Part shown: positions 34,366 to 46,015 of the stretch, piece after piece | Layout of the letters: each line of letters begins with the position of its first letter | Numbering within the stretch: the stretch's first letter is position 1 | Source: Siphonodentalium dalli | Lineage: Eukaryota > Mollusca > Scaphopoda > Gadilida > Siphonodentaliidae | Length of the DNA: 64,000 nucleotides | Assembly: GCA_032622095.1 (NCBI GenBank) | Contig: CP136061.1 | Location: forward strand, 52,899,762-52,963,761 | Direction of reading: 5' to 3' | Notes under the pieces: model-generated | The model's input: only the letters and a program-made list of their open reading frames with translations | Databases searched by the model: none | Told to the model about the DNA's origin: nothing | Made by a program: the position numbers and the translations under genes

Positions 34366-34578
34366 CAGTAATGCTCTAATTAATCGACCTCTTAACCACA
34401 GCAGAATTATGGGTAACTTTTCAGGATTTAGTCGGAAATATGGCTTGTTGCCATTCATTGGAAAGCTCTCGCCGAGAGCTTTCCAATGAATGGCAACAAG
34501 CCATATTTCCGACTAAATCCTGAAAAGTTACCCATAATTCTGCTGTGGTTAAGAGGTCAATTAATTAGAGCATTACTG
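34366..34578. mobile_element. CAGTAATGCCC palindrome, copy 5
   Basis: TA-flanked. Matched changes in both arms (AATGCTCTAATTAATCGAC, and its complement) show that the arms evolve together. Confidence 0.88.
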
Positions 34579-35233
34579 TAGGTATGCATCAGAGATGCTA
34601 TGGCTGAGTTGCGGCACATACCAAATTTGTACAAAAGCAAGCAATATTTGTTAAAGTATGTTTATATTATCAAATGAACATCTGGAAATCAATCAAAGTT
34701 GCATTAATCCTGAAAATTCAATTTCGTAGAATTTCGTAATTTTTATGCTCATACATGTAAATATAAAAAGCCACTAGGCCACACGTCGCCAATATAAGGT
34801 GGCTTTATTTGACTGGCATTTTTTTTAGAAATGAAAAATATGATTCTAGGAACAATTATTGAATCAAACTTTGCTTCCAACTGTTTAACCAGAAAAATAA
34901 TAGGCAAATTTTAAGTAAAAAAAACAGGCATAACTCTGTCAGAATCGGTCGAACCCAAATGCTAACTTGTATTTTTTTTTTATGTGTTTAATTCACATAC
35001 TAAATTTGAAAGCTATCAGATAATCATAACCTGAGTTATCATCTGGACAATACAATAATCAGCCAATTTTATTGTGAGTTTCTCATATGAAGGCCACATA
35101 CTAAGTTTCATCAAGTTCTGTTGAATATTATTCAAGTTATCATATGAACAACAAACGTTTCGGATGGACATTGAGACTTGCAGAAGAATGGACGGACACC
35201 ACCCATTTCTGTAGTCTCCTATCTTGTACTTAC

Positions 35234-35404
35234 GTGTGTCACATGCAGTACCATTCCAAAATTCATCGGTAATAGGTATATCCATATCCACATAGTAATC
35301 ATAATCCTCAGATGTTTTACACAAACATTGATTGTTAAAACAGATTAGTCTCCCCTCACATGGGTCAATGCTATGCAATTGGCAAGCAGACTGGTATCCT
35401 AATC
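35234..35404 (-). CDS. Module exon m8, with a long acidic/Tyr loop before Cys6
   Basis: 171 nt, phase 1-1, using the acceptor TTGTTTAAG/GA. A second acceptor six bases further in (ATTAG/GA, exon end 35398) would also keep phase and drop two residues, so a NAGNAG-like choice is possible. Donor ACAC/GTAAGT. Spacing is 7-5-4-1-25: the last loop holds an extra ~14 residues rich in Asp and Tyr (DYDYYVDMD) before FWNGTAC. The core (DPC, RLIC, NNQCLC) is standard, and NNQC also appears in the young array. Confidence 0.84.
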
Positions 35405-35440
35405 CTTAAACAAAGATCAATTAATTTAATGAAACCCTTT

Positions 35441-35976
35441 CTTGAACTCTTTCATGGCGGGAGCTTCCTGAATTTTGGCGAAAACCCTATGCCTATGCAT
35501 TCTCTTATATGTGCGAGTCAACAATAGGTCGCCTCGCATATATAAGAGAATGCATTGGCCTAACAAATTTTATATTATTTTTTATAATAGTTAAAAAATG
35601 TAAGAAATAACGATAAAAAATGATAAAAATTGTTAAAGAATTTAAGAAAAAAATGATAAAGAATGTAATTTTTTTTTATCAAAAATAGTTAAAGAATGCC
35701 AGAAAAAATGCTAACAAAATTGATAAGATTGTTAAAGAATATAAGAAAAATGCTAAAAATTGTTATAGAATGAAAGAAAAAATGATAAAAATTGTTAAAG
35801 AATGTAAGAAAAAATTATAAAAATTGTTAAAGAATGTAAGAAATATTGATAAAAAAATTATACAAAATTGTTAGGCCAATGCATTCTCTTATATATAGGT
35901 TGCCTCGCATATATAAGAGAATACTTGGCACAGGGTCTTTAATGTTGCGCCAGCGCAGCTCCCGTCAAGAAAGGTT
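35441..35976. mobile_element. TTAA-type element, degenerate ends
   Basis: Contains both GCATTCTCTTATA palindromes separated by a ~300-bp AT-rich spacer of repeated TAAAAATTGTTAAAGAATGT text; right side CGCCAGCGCAGCTCCCGTCA. Confidence 0.75.
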
Positions 35977-36044
35977 AATAAATACACATTGACGAGTAGT
36001 TCCTTTTGGGAATGTTTAGATAATAAGTTCAAGAAACAGTGGTA

Positions 36045-36231
36045 CAGTAATGCCCTAAATAATCGACTCCTTAACCACAGCAGAATTATGGGTACATTTT
36101 CAGGATTTAGTCGGAAATTTCTCACTGAGAGCTTTCCGATGAATGGCAACAAGCCATATTTCCGACTAAATCCTGAAAAATTACCCATAATTCTGATGTG
36201 GTTAAGGAGTCAATTATTTTGGGCATTACTG
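36045..36231. mobile_element. CAGTAATGCCC palindrome, copy 6 (left arm deleted in part)
   Basis: TA-flanked; about 30 bp of the left arm before the hinge are missing. Confidence 0.85.
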
Positions 36232-36534
36232 TAGAACAGTTCCCATCAATGAATTTGACTCTTTCTACACACATCATTTTTCTGTCTGTCTGTCTGTCAT
36301 CTGTTTAATTTCCTGAAAGTCCCTCCAGATGAATAATAGACCATTCCAATGTACACTTGTACAACTGAATGGGAGAATCCATTCCGTAAAGTGGAAGAAT
36401 CCATTTGGTAAAGAAAAGATTAAAAATAGTATCAAGAACATATAAATTCAAAATGACCTTGGTTGGTGTCACATGAATCAGTTTCAATGCCACGACAGGT
36501 GTGCAGGGCTACTGTGCAGAAAATAAACCTTTCC

Positions 36535-37550
36535 AAATGAACAAAGTGGAATAACTCTAAGAACTGAAAATGCGGGCAATATCATTGGCTACTTCTCTGA
36601 GAGCTCTCGTGATCGCCAATTTTGATCATTACCAAATTTCATTAAGATCCTATAACGTATTGCTGAGGGCCCAAGCCTTGAAATAGGGTGTCTGTCATTT
36701 GCAGAATGAGGTCCCCAGAGGGTGAATTTAGTGATGCTACCCCGCATAGCCGGGCTAGCATCACCAAATTCACACTCTGGGAACCTCATTCTGCTGATGT
36801 GTAAGCAGAATGAGGTCCCCAGAGGGTGAATTTGGTGATGCTAGCCTGCTAAAATTCACCCTCTGGGGACCTCATTCTGCAAATGACAGACACCCTATTT
36901 CAAGGCTTGCGTATCGCTGAGGGCCAGATGCATGTATTTCAGAATGTCAACTATTCACTTCTTTCTTGGGGATATAATAAGCAAAATATGCATCATAAAT
37001 CAAGAATGATCAGTTAGAACCAGATGAACAAAGATGTATAACTTTAGAACAGAATATTTGAGTGACACCATTGGACGCTTCTATCAAAGCCCTCCTGATA
37101 GCCAACATCCTTATCACATCTCATCGAGATCACCTTTAGCTGAGATATCTGCTCGGACAGATGAAAAATTAACAATTCCAGATAAACCAAGAGTAATAGC
37201 TCCAAACGGAAAATGCGAGCAACTTCATTGTATAGTTTTCTGAATGCCCTAGTGTTAGCCAACATCATTTTCAAATTTAATCGAGAGCTGATAGCCTATC
37301 GAGATTTGATAACCTATTGTTGAAATATCTGCTCAGGTGGACGAAAATTCAACATTTCCAGCTGAAAAAAGACGAATAGCTCTAGAATGAAAAATTCAAG
37401 CGACTTCATTAGATACTTCTCTGAGAGGTCTTGTAATAGCCAAAATACTTTCCAAATTTTATTGAGATGCGATAACCTATGGATGAGATATCTGTTTGAT
37501 GGAAAGATGGAGGACTAGAAACATATAATCCAATATACCCACCATTCACT
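36535..37550. repeat. Degenerate ~200-bp tandem repeat
   Basis: Recurring GAACGGAAAATGCGAGCAAC-like, TTCTCTGAGAG, AGCCAACATC and GAGATATCTGCTC phrases at ~36550, ~37030, ~37200 and ~37390. A related segment is at ~54290-54550. Interrupted by the element 36672-36909. Confidence 0.7.
36672..36909. mobile_element. CAAGCCTTGAAATAG-family element, copy 5
   Basis: Ends intact. Flanked by a 16-bp near-exact duplication CGTATTGCTGAGGGCC (36656-36671, 36910-36925), longer than the 8 bp of other copies. Confidence 0.85.
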
Positions 37551-37616
37551 TCAATCTTATTGGTATAATGACAAAAAGGGCATCATAAAAGGAGTGAAGG
37601 TCACATCATAAGTTAA

Positions 37617-37960
37617 CCCTTTCATGACGGGAGCTGCGCTGGCACAACATTTAACACCCTATGCCAATGCATTCCCTTATATATGCGAGTCGACAATAGG
37701 TCGCCTCGCACATATAAGAGAATGCATTGACCTAAAAATATTTTATAATTTTTTATAAATTGTTCTCACATTCTTTAACAATTTTCTCATTTTTTATCAT
37801 TTATTCTAAAATTCAAAAAAATAATATCAAATTTGTTAAGCCAATGGCCCAATGCATTCTCTTATAAATGCAAGGCGACATATGGTTGACTCGCATATAT
37901 AAGAGAATGCATTGGCACAGGGATTTCACAAAAATTCTGGAAGCTCCCATCATGAAAGGG
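37617..37960. mobile_element. TTAA-type element
   Basis: Ends CCCTTTCATGACGGGAGC / GCTCCCATCATGAAAGGG between TTAA sites (37613-37616, 37961-37964); two palindromes inside. Confidence 0.85.
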
Positions 37961-38536
37961 TTAACTTCTCCCAGGAAAAATAACTGCAAAATCAACAATT
38001 TGGGCTATTTTAGTATCATTTAAATATGAAACCTGAAATCTTGCGTAGATTTTTTTTTAACTGAATGAGTAATATTTAATAGCTGAAAAAAATCAAAATT
38101 GTGGGTTAAAGCAAGTTATATATCTAATTTAGCGGGTACAGGATGCATGGCAAGCTGAAAGCTATTTCAACACCTACAAAATATTAACTATGTTAGTGTC
38201 AAGGCTTGATCTAGCTACCCTAAGATACAGCTATTAAACTGTTAGGGCTCTGTATCTCAATTTGAGCAAAGGAAAAGATTTTCACATAATTTGAGACATT
38301 CCAAGTATCGTACCATGAGACCAAAATTTAAGTGATCGATTTGTTCCACATAGAGAACCAGTTGTCTATCAAAATTTAGCAGAAATATATCCTGATGTAT
38401 CCGAGTGTGTCCCACGGTCGGATTGATATTTCTGTTCCAGTATTATTGGGGCGATGACTTGACAGGATGACAGGATGCCAGTGCAGGTGGGAAGCCTAGC
38501 ATCCCATTTTTTTCAGACTGGTGATGGGTCAAAGTC

Positions 38537-38883
38537 CAAGCCTCCAAATAGTGAGTCTGTCATTTGCAGAATGAGGTCCTCAGAGGTTGAATTTAGTGAT
38601 GTTATCCAGCATGGCAGGCTAGCATTACCAAATTCATTCTCTGGGAACCTCATTCTGCTTAGGCCTCAAATGCTATGGGAGACCTAGGATCAGATTGAAT
38701 TTCCCCAGTTGAAGTTGGTGATGTTCACCCATTAGTCACCTCGATTATGCAATTTATCTTATGCAATATAAAGGGATATAAAAATTACTCAGAAGGGAAA
38801 AAGTCACTGTGCGGGATAGCATCACTAAATTCATCTTCTAAGAACCTCATTCTGCAAATAAACGACACACTATTTGCAGGCTT
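38537..38883. mobile_element. CAAGCC-family element, decayed copy
   Basis: Left CAAGCCTCCAAATAGTGAGT, right CACTATTTGCAGGCTT, with the usual GCAGAATGAGGTCC interior. The stretch before it (37965-38536) shows nothing. Confidence 0.75.
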
Positions 38884-38939
38884 CTCAAAGTCACATGACC
38901 CAGATCCCTCAAATTTTTCCGCTGTTATAATAAAATAAC

Positions 38940-39815
38940 ATGAAAGTGTCAATGACACTGTAGCTTAACTTGAGATGGGATAATGTCATACATTACAGTC
39001 AATGAAGCAATAAGGAATGCAGAAATGCAGATCAGCCTGAAGAGCCAATGAAGTTTGGGATCAATTGGATGAAAAATGTTAGCTGTAGGGCATTCCAAGT
39101 ATTTAGTCGCGCAAATAATATGAGATGGCTCTGGCAGCCATGATTTCATTAAAAGAAACATTCAAATTTAATAGCTTCCATCTAGACGTGATCCGAAATA
39201 TGCCTGTAAATTTAAAAAACAATTCTGCAATAAATGTGGGCTGCAGGATGTGCCGATGAATTCAAATGTGAAATCCAAGATAGCCACTGGCGACCAAGAG
39301 TGAAATCCAAGATGGCCATTATCGGCCTTGTTTTTAAAAAAAATTTGGACAAATTTTATGGCTCTCATCTTAGTGGTCGCCCCAAAAATCCATGTGACAT
39401 TTGGTGATTATTGGATGAGGGATGTGGTCTGTAGGGTGTGTCAAAGGATTTAGACATGCAAATAGTAAAATCTAAGATGGCTGCCGGTAGCCATGTTTTT
39501 CATTGAAAATCGTTCAAAATTGATAGCTCCAATATACAGGTGAATCTAATAATGCCTGTAAATTTTCAAAACAATTCTCCAATAAATTTGGGCCGCAGGA
39601 TGTGTCGATTAATTCAAATTATTGTTCCAAGATGGCTGCTTTCGGAAAAATATACATGGCTCGCATCTAGATAGAGGTCACCCCGAAGATCGACATGAAG
39701 TTTGGTGAGGTTCAGATGAAGGATGTGGCCTGTAATGATGGACGGACTTGTTTTTAAAAAAAATTCAGAAAAATTTATGGCTCCCATCAATAAGGAATGC
39801 ATGCAAAGTTATGTG
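38940..39815. repeat. Degenerate ~180-bp tandem repeat (AAGATGGC type)
   Basis: Repeats of AAATCCAAGATGGC, ATGGCTCCCATCTAGA, GTCACCCCGAAGATC and TGGTCTGTAGGGTGTG. Same satellite as 55080-56620. No coding frame survives. Confidence 0.8.
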
Positions 39816-39823
39816 ACCTGTAG

Positions 39824-40690
39824 CAGGGTTTCCGCTAGGGGGTAGGGGAATGGGGCCGGTAGCCGTCAAGGGGAAAAATCCAGGTAAAAGTAGCCTGTTT
39901 TAGCACTGGTTGAACTACTTTCGTTATATCGGCCAATAGAATCGTGTGAGAGTAGAAATGGCAGATTGTTTTGTTCCATTTCTGTCCAAGTGCCAAGCTA
40001 TCAAACCTTATACATGTACATGTACCTGTAACTTTAAAACTAGTAAATTTATTAGATAAAAATTAATTTACGAAGTACAGAACACCAGTAATTTGGATCC
40101 CGAGTTAAACGTGCTCGTTAATGTTAAAAGACTCACTGTGGAAGAAACAGCAGATATTTCGGATGCATAACGTAATCGGAATATATTTTAGCAGCTGCAG
40201 TGTAAATATAGAAGGCTGATTACATATCTGGCCGATGAGTATTCTTTGTGGGCAGTTGTAAGATGCCTTGATGCCCGGTGCGTCTACTCCCACATTTCTC
40301 TCTCGCTCTATTACAAAGTGAACAGTATATTTTGCGGTATAAAACATGACAGGTACGATTAAAATACTGCTCTTTTGCATAACATAACCGGGTACTAACC
40401 GCAACGTAACTAACCAGCCTCAAAGGCATAGCTTCTAGCGATGTCAGTTCCGATCACTTCCTGTTTAAATTTTCTGTATAACAACGCGTTTAGAGTGTGT
40501 ACACTCGCAAGATATAAAATAAATTCACCTTTTAAAATTCCTTAGTACTATTTCAACAAAATTCTGAAATTTTAAACATCTTTATACCTTTATAGACATT
40601 CAGTATGTCCTGGGGTATGGCAGGAGGGGAAAACTTGGCAAGGGGAACAGGGCCGTCAAGGGGACCCCTGCCGGTATAGCGCAAACCCTG
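39824..40690. mobile_element. hAT-like non-autonomous element
   Basis: Ends CAGGGTTTCCGCTA / complement of CAGGGTTTGCGCTA, flanked by CCTGTAG on both sides (39817-39823, 40691-40697; 7-8 bp). Second inner inverted pair GCCGTCAAGGGG. CAGGG ends with an 8-bp-class duplication fit the hAT superfamily. No transposase. Confidence 0.82.
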
Positions 40691-40921
40691 CCTGTAGGGT
40701 GAGCTAAAGAAAATTCTTGACAGATCACAAATGGACGCATGAACGATGGATGCCAACCCATGGCAATAGCTCAAAGTTTACTTTGTCAAGCTCCAAAACA
40801 TAGATATATGTAGAATATCCACATAGTGTAGACGAATATCAGATTCATATTTGTGAGAATGTGAAAATCTATTCGGCAAGCCTTTTTATCAAATTATGTT
40901 ATTAAGACATTTCATACATAC

Positions 40922-41056
40922 TTGGGCCGCAGTGTGTCCCATTCCACACAGGTAGTGGCGCTGTACATGTACACTGTTTGTTTATACAAGTTAAATCCCA
41001 GTCCTGGCGACATGAATCCTCAGGAACAGTTATACAGTTTGACTGGAAACCAGTTT
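40922..41056 (-). CDS. Module exon m7
   Basis: 135 nt, phase 1-1, acceptor TCTATTTAG/AA, donor GGCCCAA/GTATGT. Spacing is 7-7-4-1-11; two extra residues between Cys2 and Cys3 (RQDWDLT). The YW pair is replaced by VW (LPVWNGTHC). The acceptor and the upstream intron are duplicated twice more just outside the exon (41057-41250), giving three candidate acceptors in tandem. Confidence 0.87.
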
Positions 41057-41250
41057 CTAAATAGAAAATAATTCAGTGTGATTTTCTCACCATTTGCCTT
41101 ACATAGCACTACCTCCAGTTTCTAAATAGAAAATAATTCAGTGTGATTTTCTCAACATTTGCCTGACATAGCACTACCTCCAGTTTATAAATAGAAAATA
41201 TTTCAGTGTGATTTTCTCACCATTTGCCTGACATAGCACTACCTCCAAAT
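41045..41250. repeat. Three tandem copies of an acceptor-containing ~70-bp unit
   Basis: A ~70-bp unit containing CCAGTTTCTAAATAGAAAAT and the text CTCACCATTTGCC...CACTACCT occurs three times next to module exon m7. On the minus strand each unit carries the TATTTAG acceptor region followed by AAACTGG, the first bases of the exon. The third copy has TTTATAAATAG (one base changed), which gives TTTATAAAC and probably no AG. Only the copy joined to the open frame yields the module. Confidence 0.85.
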
Positions 41251-41343
41251 TGGAGCTACATGTTTCGTTAATAGACAAGTGATGTTTCAATGCTAACTCA
41301 AAACAAGAGCATCACTACCAAATGGCAAAATATGCCTGTGGTA

Positions 41344-41555
41344 CAGTAATGCCCTAAGTAATCGACCTCTTGACCGAAGCAGAATTATGGGTAACTTTTC
41401 AGGATTTAGTCGGAAATATGGCTTGTTGCCATTCATCGGAGAGCTCTCGCTGACAGCTTTCCGATGAATGGCAACAAGCCATATTTCCGACTAAATCCTG
41501 AAAAGTTACCCATAATTCTGCTTTGGTTAAGAGGTCGATTACTTAGGGAATTACT
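41344..41555. mobile_element. CAGTAATGCCC palindrome, copy 7
   Basis: TA-flanked. Both arms share the GACCTCTTGACC-type variant also present in copy 5. Confidence 0.88.
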
Positions 41556-41559
41556 GTAA

Positions 41560-41880
41560 TTCAACAAAGGGCCATAACACTAGTGAAAATTCGTGGGCAG
41601 TAACCAAATTTGAACTTGACCTTTATTTTGGGCTAGTAAACCCACATACCAAATTTCATTCCATTCAGTTCAGACTGACTAAAGTTATCATCCGGAAATG
41701 AAAACTTTCAACAAAAAGGGCCATAACTCTGGTAGAAATGGGTGGGCAAAACCCAAATTCAAACTTGACCTGTAAATACCAGATTTCATTCCATTCAGTT
41801 GAAACTATCTAAAGTTATCTTCTGAACACCAAAAGCGAATGGACAGACCTATGGATAGACAAACGATGCAATACGTCCTG
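41560..41880. repeat. Minisatellite-element remnant
   Basis: Two core-like units with GGGCCATAAC and AAGTTATCATCCGGAAA phrases, end ATGGACAGACCTATGGATAG. Confidence 0.6.
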
Positions 41881-42690
41881 TTTTTTAAACATGGATTATC
41901 TCTTCATATAACAATTTTGAAATAGTTTCGTGGGTATAAAATAATAAATATGAATTGAAGACCCATGTCCAGAAACCAGAGATGATTAAGTGGGACAATC
42001 TATTGACCTATTTTAGAACAGACCACTCAGGCAAAATCATATAGCGATAGAGATCATTAGGGTGTTCCCATAGCTATGCTCCGATCTTCAAATGTCCCAG
42101 ATTTATTGTTTGTATTGTTTTATTACATAGTTATAAGCGATAATGAGTAATATTAACCAATAGAAGCATTTTCGGTCAGGAGTCTTCAATTCATATCTGA
42201 TATTTTATACCCCGGTAAATATATAACACATGTTTAACGAGAGGCCGATCACGATCGGCAGATGTTAACCCATCCCTTGGCGATAGTAAATTACTCTGAT
42301 CGGAATTATAAATGAGAGTTTTGATGTTGAATTATAGAGTATACTGTTAGGTACTATTATAGACAATGCACATAACACAAATTACTGGAATTTATGTGTC
42401 ACTCACATTTATATAAGAGAATGCACTTGAACAGGATCTGTAATGCTGAACCACCACAGCCTTGGGTTAAATGTGAAAAGGTGACCTGGACATGCAATAC
42501 TTGATCAAGAGATTCCAATATAATGATAATGTATCAAATTCTACCCACAACAGCAATCAAGACGAACACCTCACTGCTGACCGATTAATATCTGTTATAC
42601 AGCAGAGCTGTCAATAAATCACAGGCTTATGTTAGATAGGGCAAGGAATTCAAACTAAATTTTGTTTTTTAAGAGTGAATATTTTTTTTG
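41881..42690. other. Intron without recognised feature
   Basis: No exon, repeat or ORF that I can support. A fragment TTTATATAAGAGAATGCACT at ~42409 belongs to the TTAA family. Confidence 0.5.
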
Positions 42691-43860
42691 TTGAAAAAGA
42701 GCCATAAATCAGTTAAAAATTGTCTGATCAAACACATATTCGAACTCGATCTGTCTTTTGTGCTGAGAAATTCATATACAAAAATTTGGTTCTGATCATA
42801 TAAAAAATGTTTGAGTTATCGCACCATGCGTAAAGTGTCTACAGACAAACAGATGGATGGACTAATGACAGTTGGTCAATCCGGATGTTGACACTTCCAT
42901 ACTATGATATGGGTAAACATAAAAATTAGTCTTTTGTGGGTATTAAAGTATCAATTTTCCCATCTCCACCAGCATGGGCATGCATTTGATTTTTTTGTCT
43001 GTGAAACACTGGACAAACATGACAAAATATGTGATAAAACACAATTTATTCCCATCTTTCCTGGCATAGAGACCTTCTCAGAAACCCAGAGTAAGAGTGC
43101 AAATTAATTAGATAGAGCTACAGCCTGTAAGCCAGTGTCCTGTCCCTCAAAAACATATATCTGGTTACACCTCACACTAATGTCTAAAAATAACTCTAAT
43201 TATCAATAACTCAGATTTACTGTTTGTCTCCACAGAGCTAAAGTGATACTGCTGGTAATCAATTAGTTGTTGACTGCTATGGTTATCTGTTCAATTCTTA
43301 GTTGAAAAAGGGCCATAACTCTGGTATAAAATGTTGGATCTAACCCATATTCAATCTCGATTTGTATTTTGAGTTGAGAAACTCGCAAACCAAATTTGGT
43401 TCTTATCAGCTGAAAAATGGTTGATTTATCAAAACATGCAGAAATTCTAAGTCAAACGGCCATAACTCCATTAAAAAATATCGGATCAAACCCATATTCG
43501 AACTCGATCTGTATTTTGGTCCCAGAAACTTGCATAGCAAATTTGATTCTGATCAGATAAAAAAATTTTGAGTTATGGTAGCATGCATGAATTTTAAGTC
43601 GAAAAAGGGCCATAACTCCGTAAAAAAAACTTGGATCGAACCCATATTCGAACTCGATCTGTATTTGGTGCTGAGAAATTCATATACAAAATTTGGTTCC
43701 AATCAGATAGAAAATATTTCAGTTATCGCACCATGCGTAAAGTGTCTACAGACAGACAGACAGACAGACAGACGGACGGACGGACTAACGACGAGTGGTC
43801 AATCCGGGCAACGACACTATGTTTACCATACTATGGTATGGGTAAACATAAAAAGAGATA
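42690..43860. mobile_element. HINE-type minisatellite element(s)
   Basis: Four to five ~160-bp units with GGGCCATAACTC, CGAACTCGATCTGTATTT and CAAATTTGGTTCTGATCAG, followed by (GACA)n/(GACG)n at 43749-43785. ORFs of 76-127 codons across it come from the repeat. Confidence 0.7.
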
Positions 43861-43984
43861 GACCATCTTTTTTTAAATATGGTGGCAGTGGTCATATGAA
43901 GTCACCAAAGGGAGACAACCCCTGCATGGAATTTGATGGTAAGGAAGGAAAGGAGTAATCGTAATCTGTATTAGTATTGTATTT

Positions 43985-44402
43985 GCACAAATACCATCCA
44001 AAGAGGTGGTAAATACCATCCAAACTGATGGTAAATACCATCAAAACCAGTGGTAAATACCATCCAAACAGATGGTAAATACCATTCAAACAGGTGGTAA
44101 ATACCATCCAAACAGATGGTAAATACCATTCAAACAGGTGGTAAATACCATCCAAACAGGTGGTAAATACCATCCAAACAAGTAGAAATACTATCCAAAC
44201 AGGTGGAAAATACCATCCAAACAGGTGGTAAATACCATCCAAACAGATGGTAAATACCATCCAAACAGGTGGTAAATACCATCCAATCAGATGGTAAATA
44301 TATCCAAACAGGTGGTAAATACCATCCAATCAGATGGTAAATATATCCAAACAGGTGGTAAATACCATCCAATCAGGTGGTAAATACCATCCAATCAGGT
44401 GG
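43985..44402. repeat. 22-bp minisatellite, about 19 copies
   Basis: Unit AAATACCATCCAAACAGGTG plus GT. Length 22 is not a multiple of 3, so the minus-strand ORF of 145 codons over it is a by-product. Confidence 0.95.
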
Positions 44403-44817
44403 GGCTCGATGAAATTATATTAACCCTTTCTATGCTAATTTCCAACCTATGAATATGAGTCTATCTGGGACTGGGTTGCTGTTGTTTGGTTTACATCCAG
44501 CCTATTATTTCCACTTCTCATGTTAAATACACAGATGTTCATGTGATGCTGATATTTAAGATAACATGAGGTATCCAGAACCATGCTGGATGCCATCTTG
44601 AATTATGAAAGTTCCCAAAGCAGATTTTCTTGGATTTTGGATATTTTAATCTACAGTGTTCCCCAAATCAAATGACACCAAAATCGCTTTAGTTACAATT
44701 GCTTCTGGTTCGGCCCCGAAATTTGCTAAATGGACTAGCTAGACTATATGCACTATGTGTCTTACCAATTGAGCCATACTGCGAGATCATTATCAGGATA
44801 TTTTTCAGAGTACTCAC

Positions 44818-44973
44818 TTGGTCTACAGTTTGTTGCATTCCAGTACATGAGACCATCAGGACATAGACAGATTCCAGCACCACAAGTCAATTCTCCAACA
44901 CATGTGTCCTCCAGGTGAAGTATACCTTTTGGGGTCTCCATTACAAGATTGCAATTTGACTTAAATGGCAGTT
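44818..44973 (-). CDS. Module exon m6
   Basis: 156 nt, phase 1-1, acceptor TCTTTCAG/AA, donor AGACCAA/GTGAGT. Spacing is 16-5-4-1-11; the Cys1-Cys2 loop is nine residues longer than usual. The opening LPFKSNC is close to m14 (LPFMSDC), suggesting a common ancestor despite 30 kb separation. MYWNATNC carries a potential N-glycan site. Confidence 0.86.
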
Positions 44974-45646
44974 CTGAAAGAGAAATAAAATATATTTCAT
45001 AGTGCAGTACACACTGACGTTTGAAGTGTGGTTGCACAGATCACTGCAAATATTTGAGGGGAAGGAAACCGGGCCATCATTAGATCGGGCCATTAATATA
45101 TTTAGAATATCAACCATGGTGCGATAAAACACCTCTCATTTCTCAGCTATGCTCAAACACAATGATATCAAATTGGATAATTCAAAACTGCCAATAATTA
45201 CGGCACATCCATATTTATAAGATCATGACATCACAGACCCACCAAGAATTCACAGCCTATTAAAGACTACATACATGTATTATAAAGCCAAATGATTTAT
45301 ATTATAATTTTTGAACAATTATTTTATGGCCAGTTAATGGTCGAATAACATCTGAATGTGCTAATCTCGGCCAAACTCGCATGACTTCTATAAGTGCAAA
45401 TATGACAACCAAACAACCTTTCGTGAATTAAACTATCATTTATTCACAACAGATAATCATTTATTGTGTACAGACAGATGGTGACCTCGAGTATATGCCC
45501 CAAACCTCTTCTCATGTGCCACAGTTTCACTCATTATGGTCTAATTCAAAGTGTAACAAGTAAAGATTTCTTTTGTTTTAATGCCAAGAAACATAATGTA
45601 TAACGACTTGATCGCAGTCATCGTGGCTAATAAGTTAATGAGGAAA

Positions 45647-46015
45647 ATAATATTTTTTTACCCAAAATATGTATCTCCTATAATAAATATCTTGGACACT
45701 GAAACTAATGGTTATATATTTCTTGCTTGCAAGATTCTAGAAGTCGTTTTAAAAATCGGTACGCAATACCTCGAGTACGCGCACTTGTCAAATGCCAATT
45801 AATGGCGATTATATCTTTGGACCAATCATGCGAGTCCTTTCGCTATAACAGCGATTGAAACACAAGACCTCATTCATTTTAATTTCTTCCTCCTGTGTGT
45901 TTGATGCGTTTGACCGAGTGAGCGGGGCGGGAATGTTGATCCCAACTGGGAGGGCCCTTGCTGTGTTCAGTGTCCAAGATATTTATTATAGGAGATACAT
46001 ATTTTGGGTAAAAAA
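45647..46015. repeat. Inner inverted pair at the left end of the 4.5-kb island
   Basis: ACCCAAAATATGTATCTCCT (from ~45660) is complemented by AGGAGATACATATTTTGGGT (ending ~46009). The pair encloses most of the left arm of the larger element. Confidence 0.8.

Noticed and set aside
43575-43958. 127-codon plus-strand ORF
   Set aside because: Built from minisatellite core and a (GACA)n/(GACG)n tract.
43892-44372. 145- and 80-codon minus-strand ORFs with YHLFGWYLPPVWM repeats
   Set aside because: Produced by a 22-bp minisatellite read in shifting frames.
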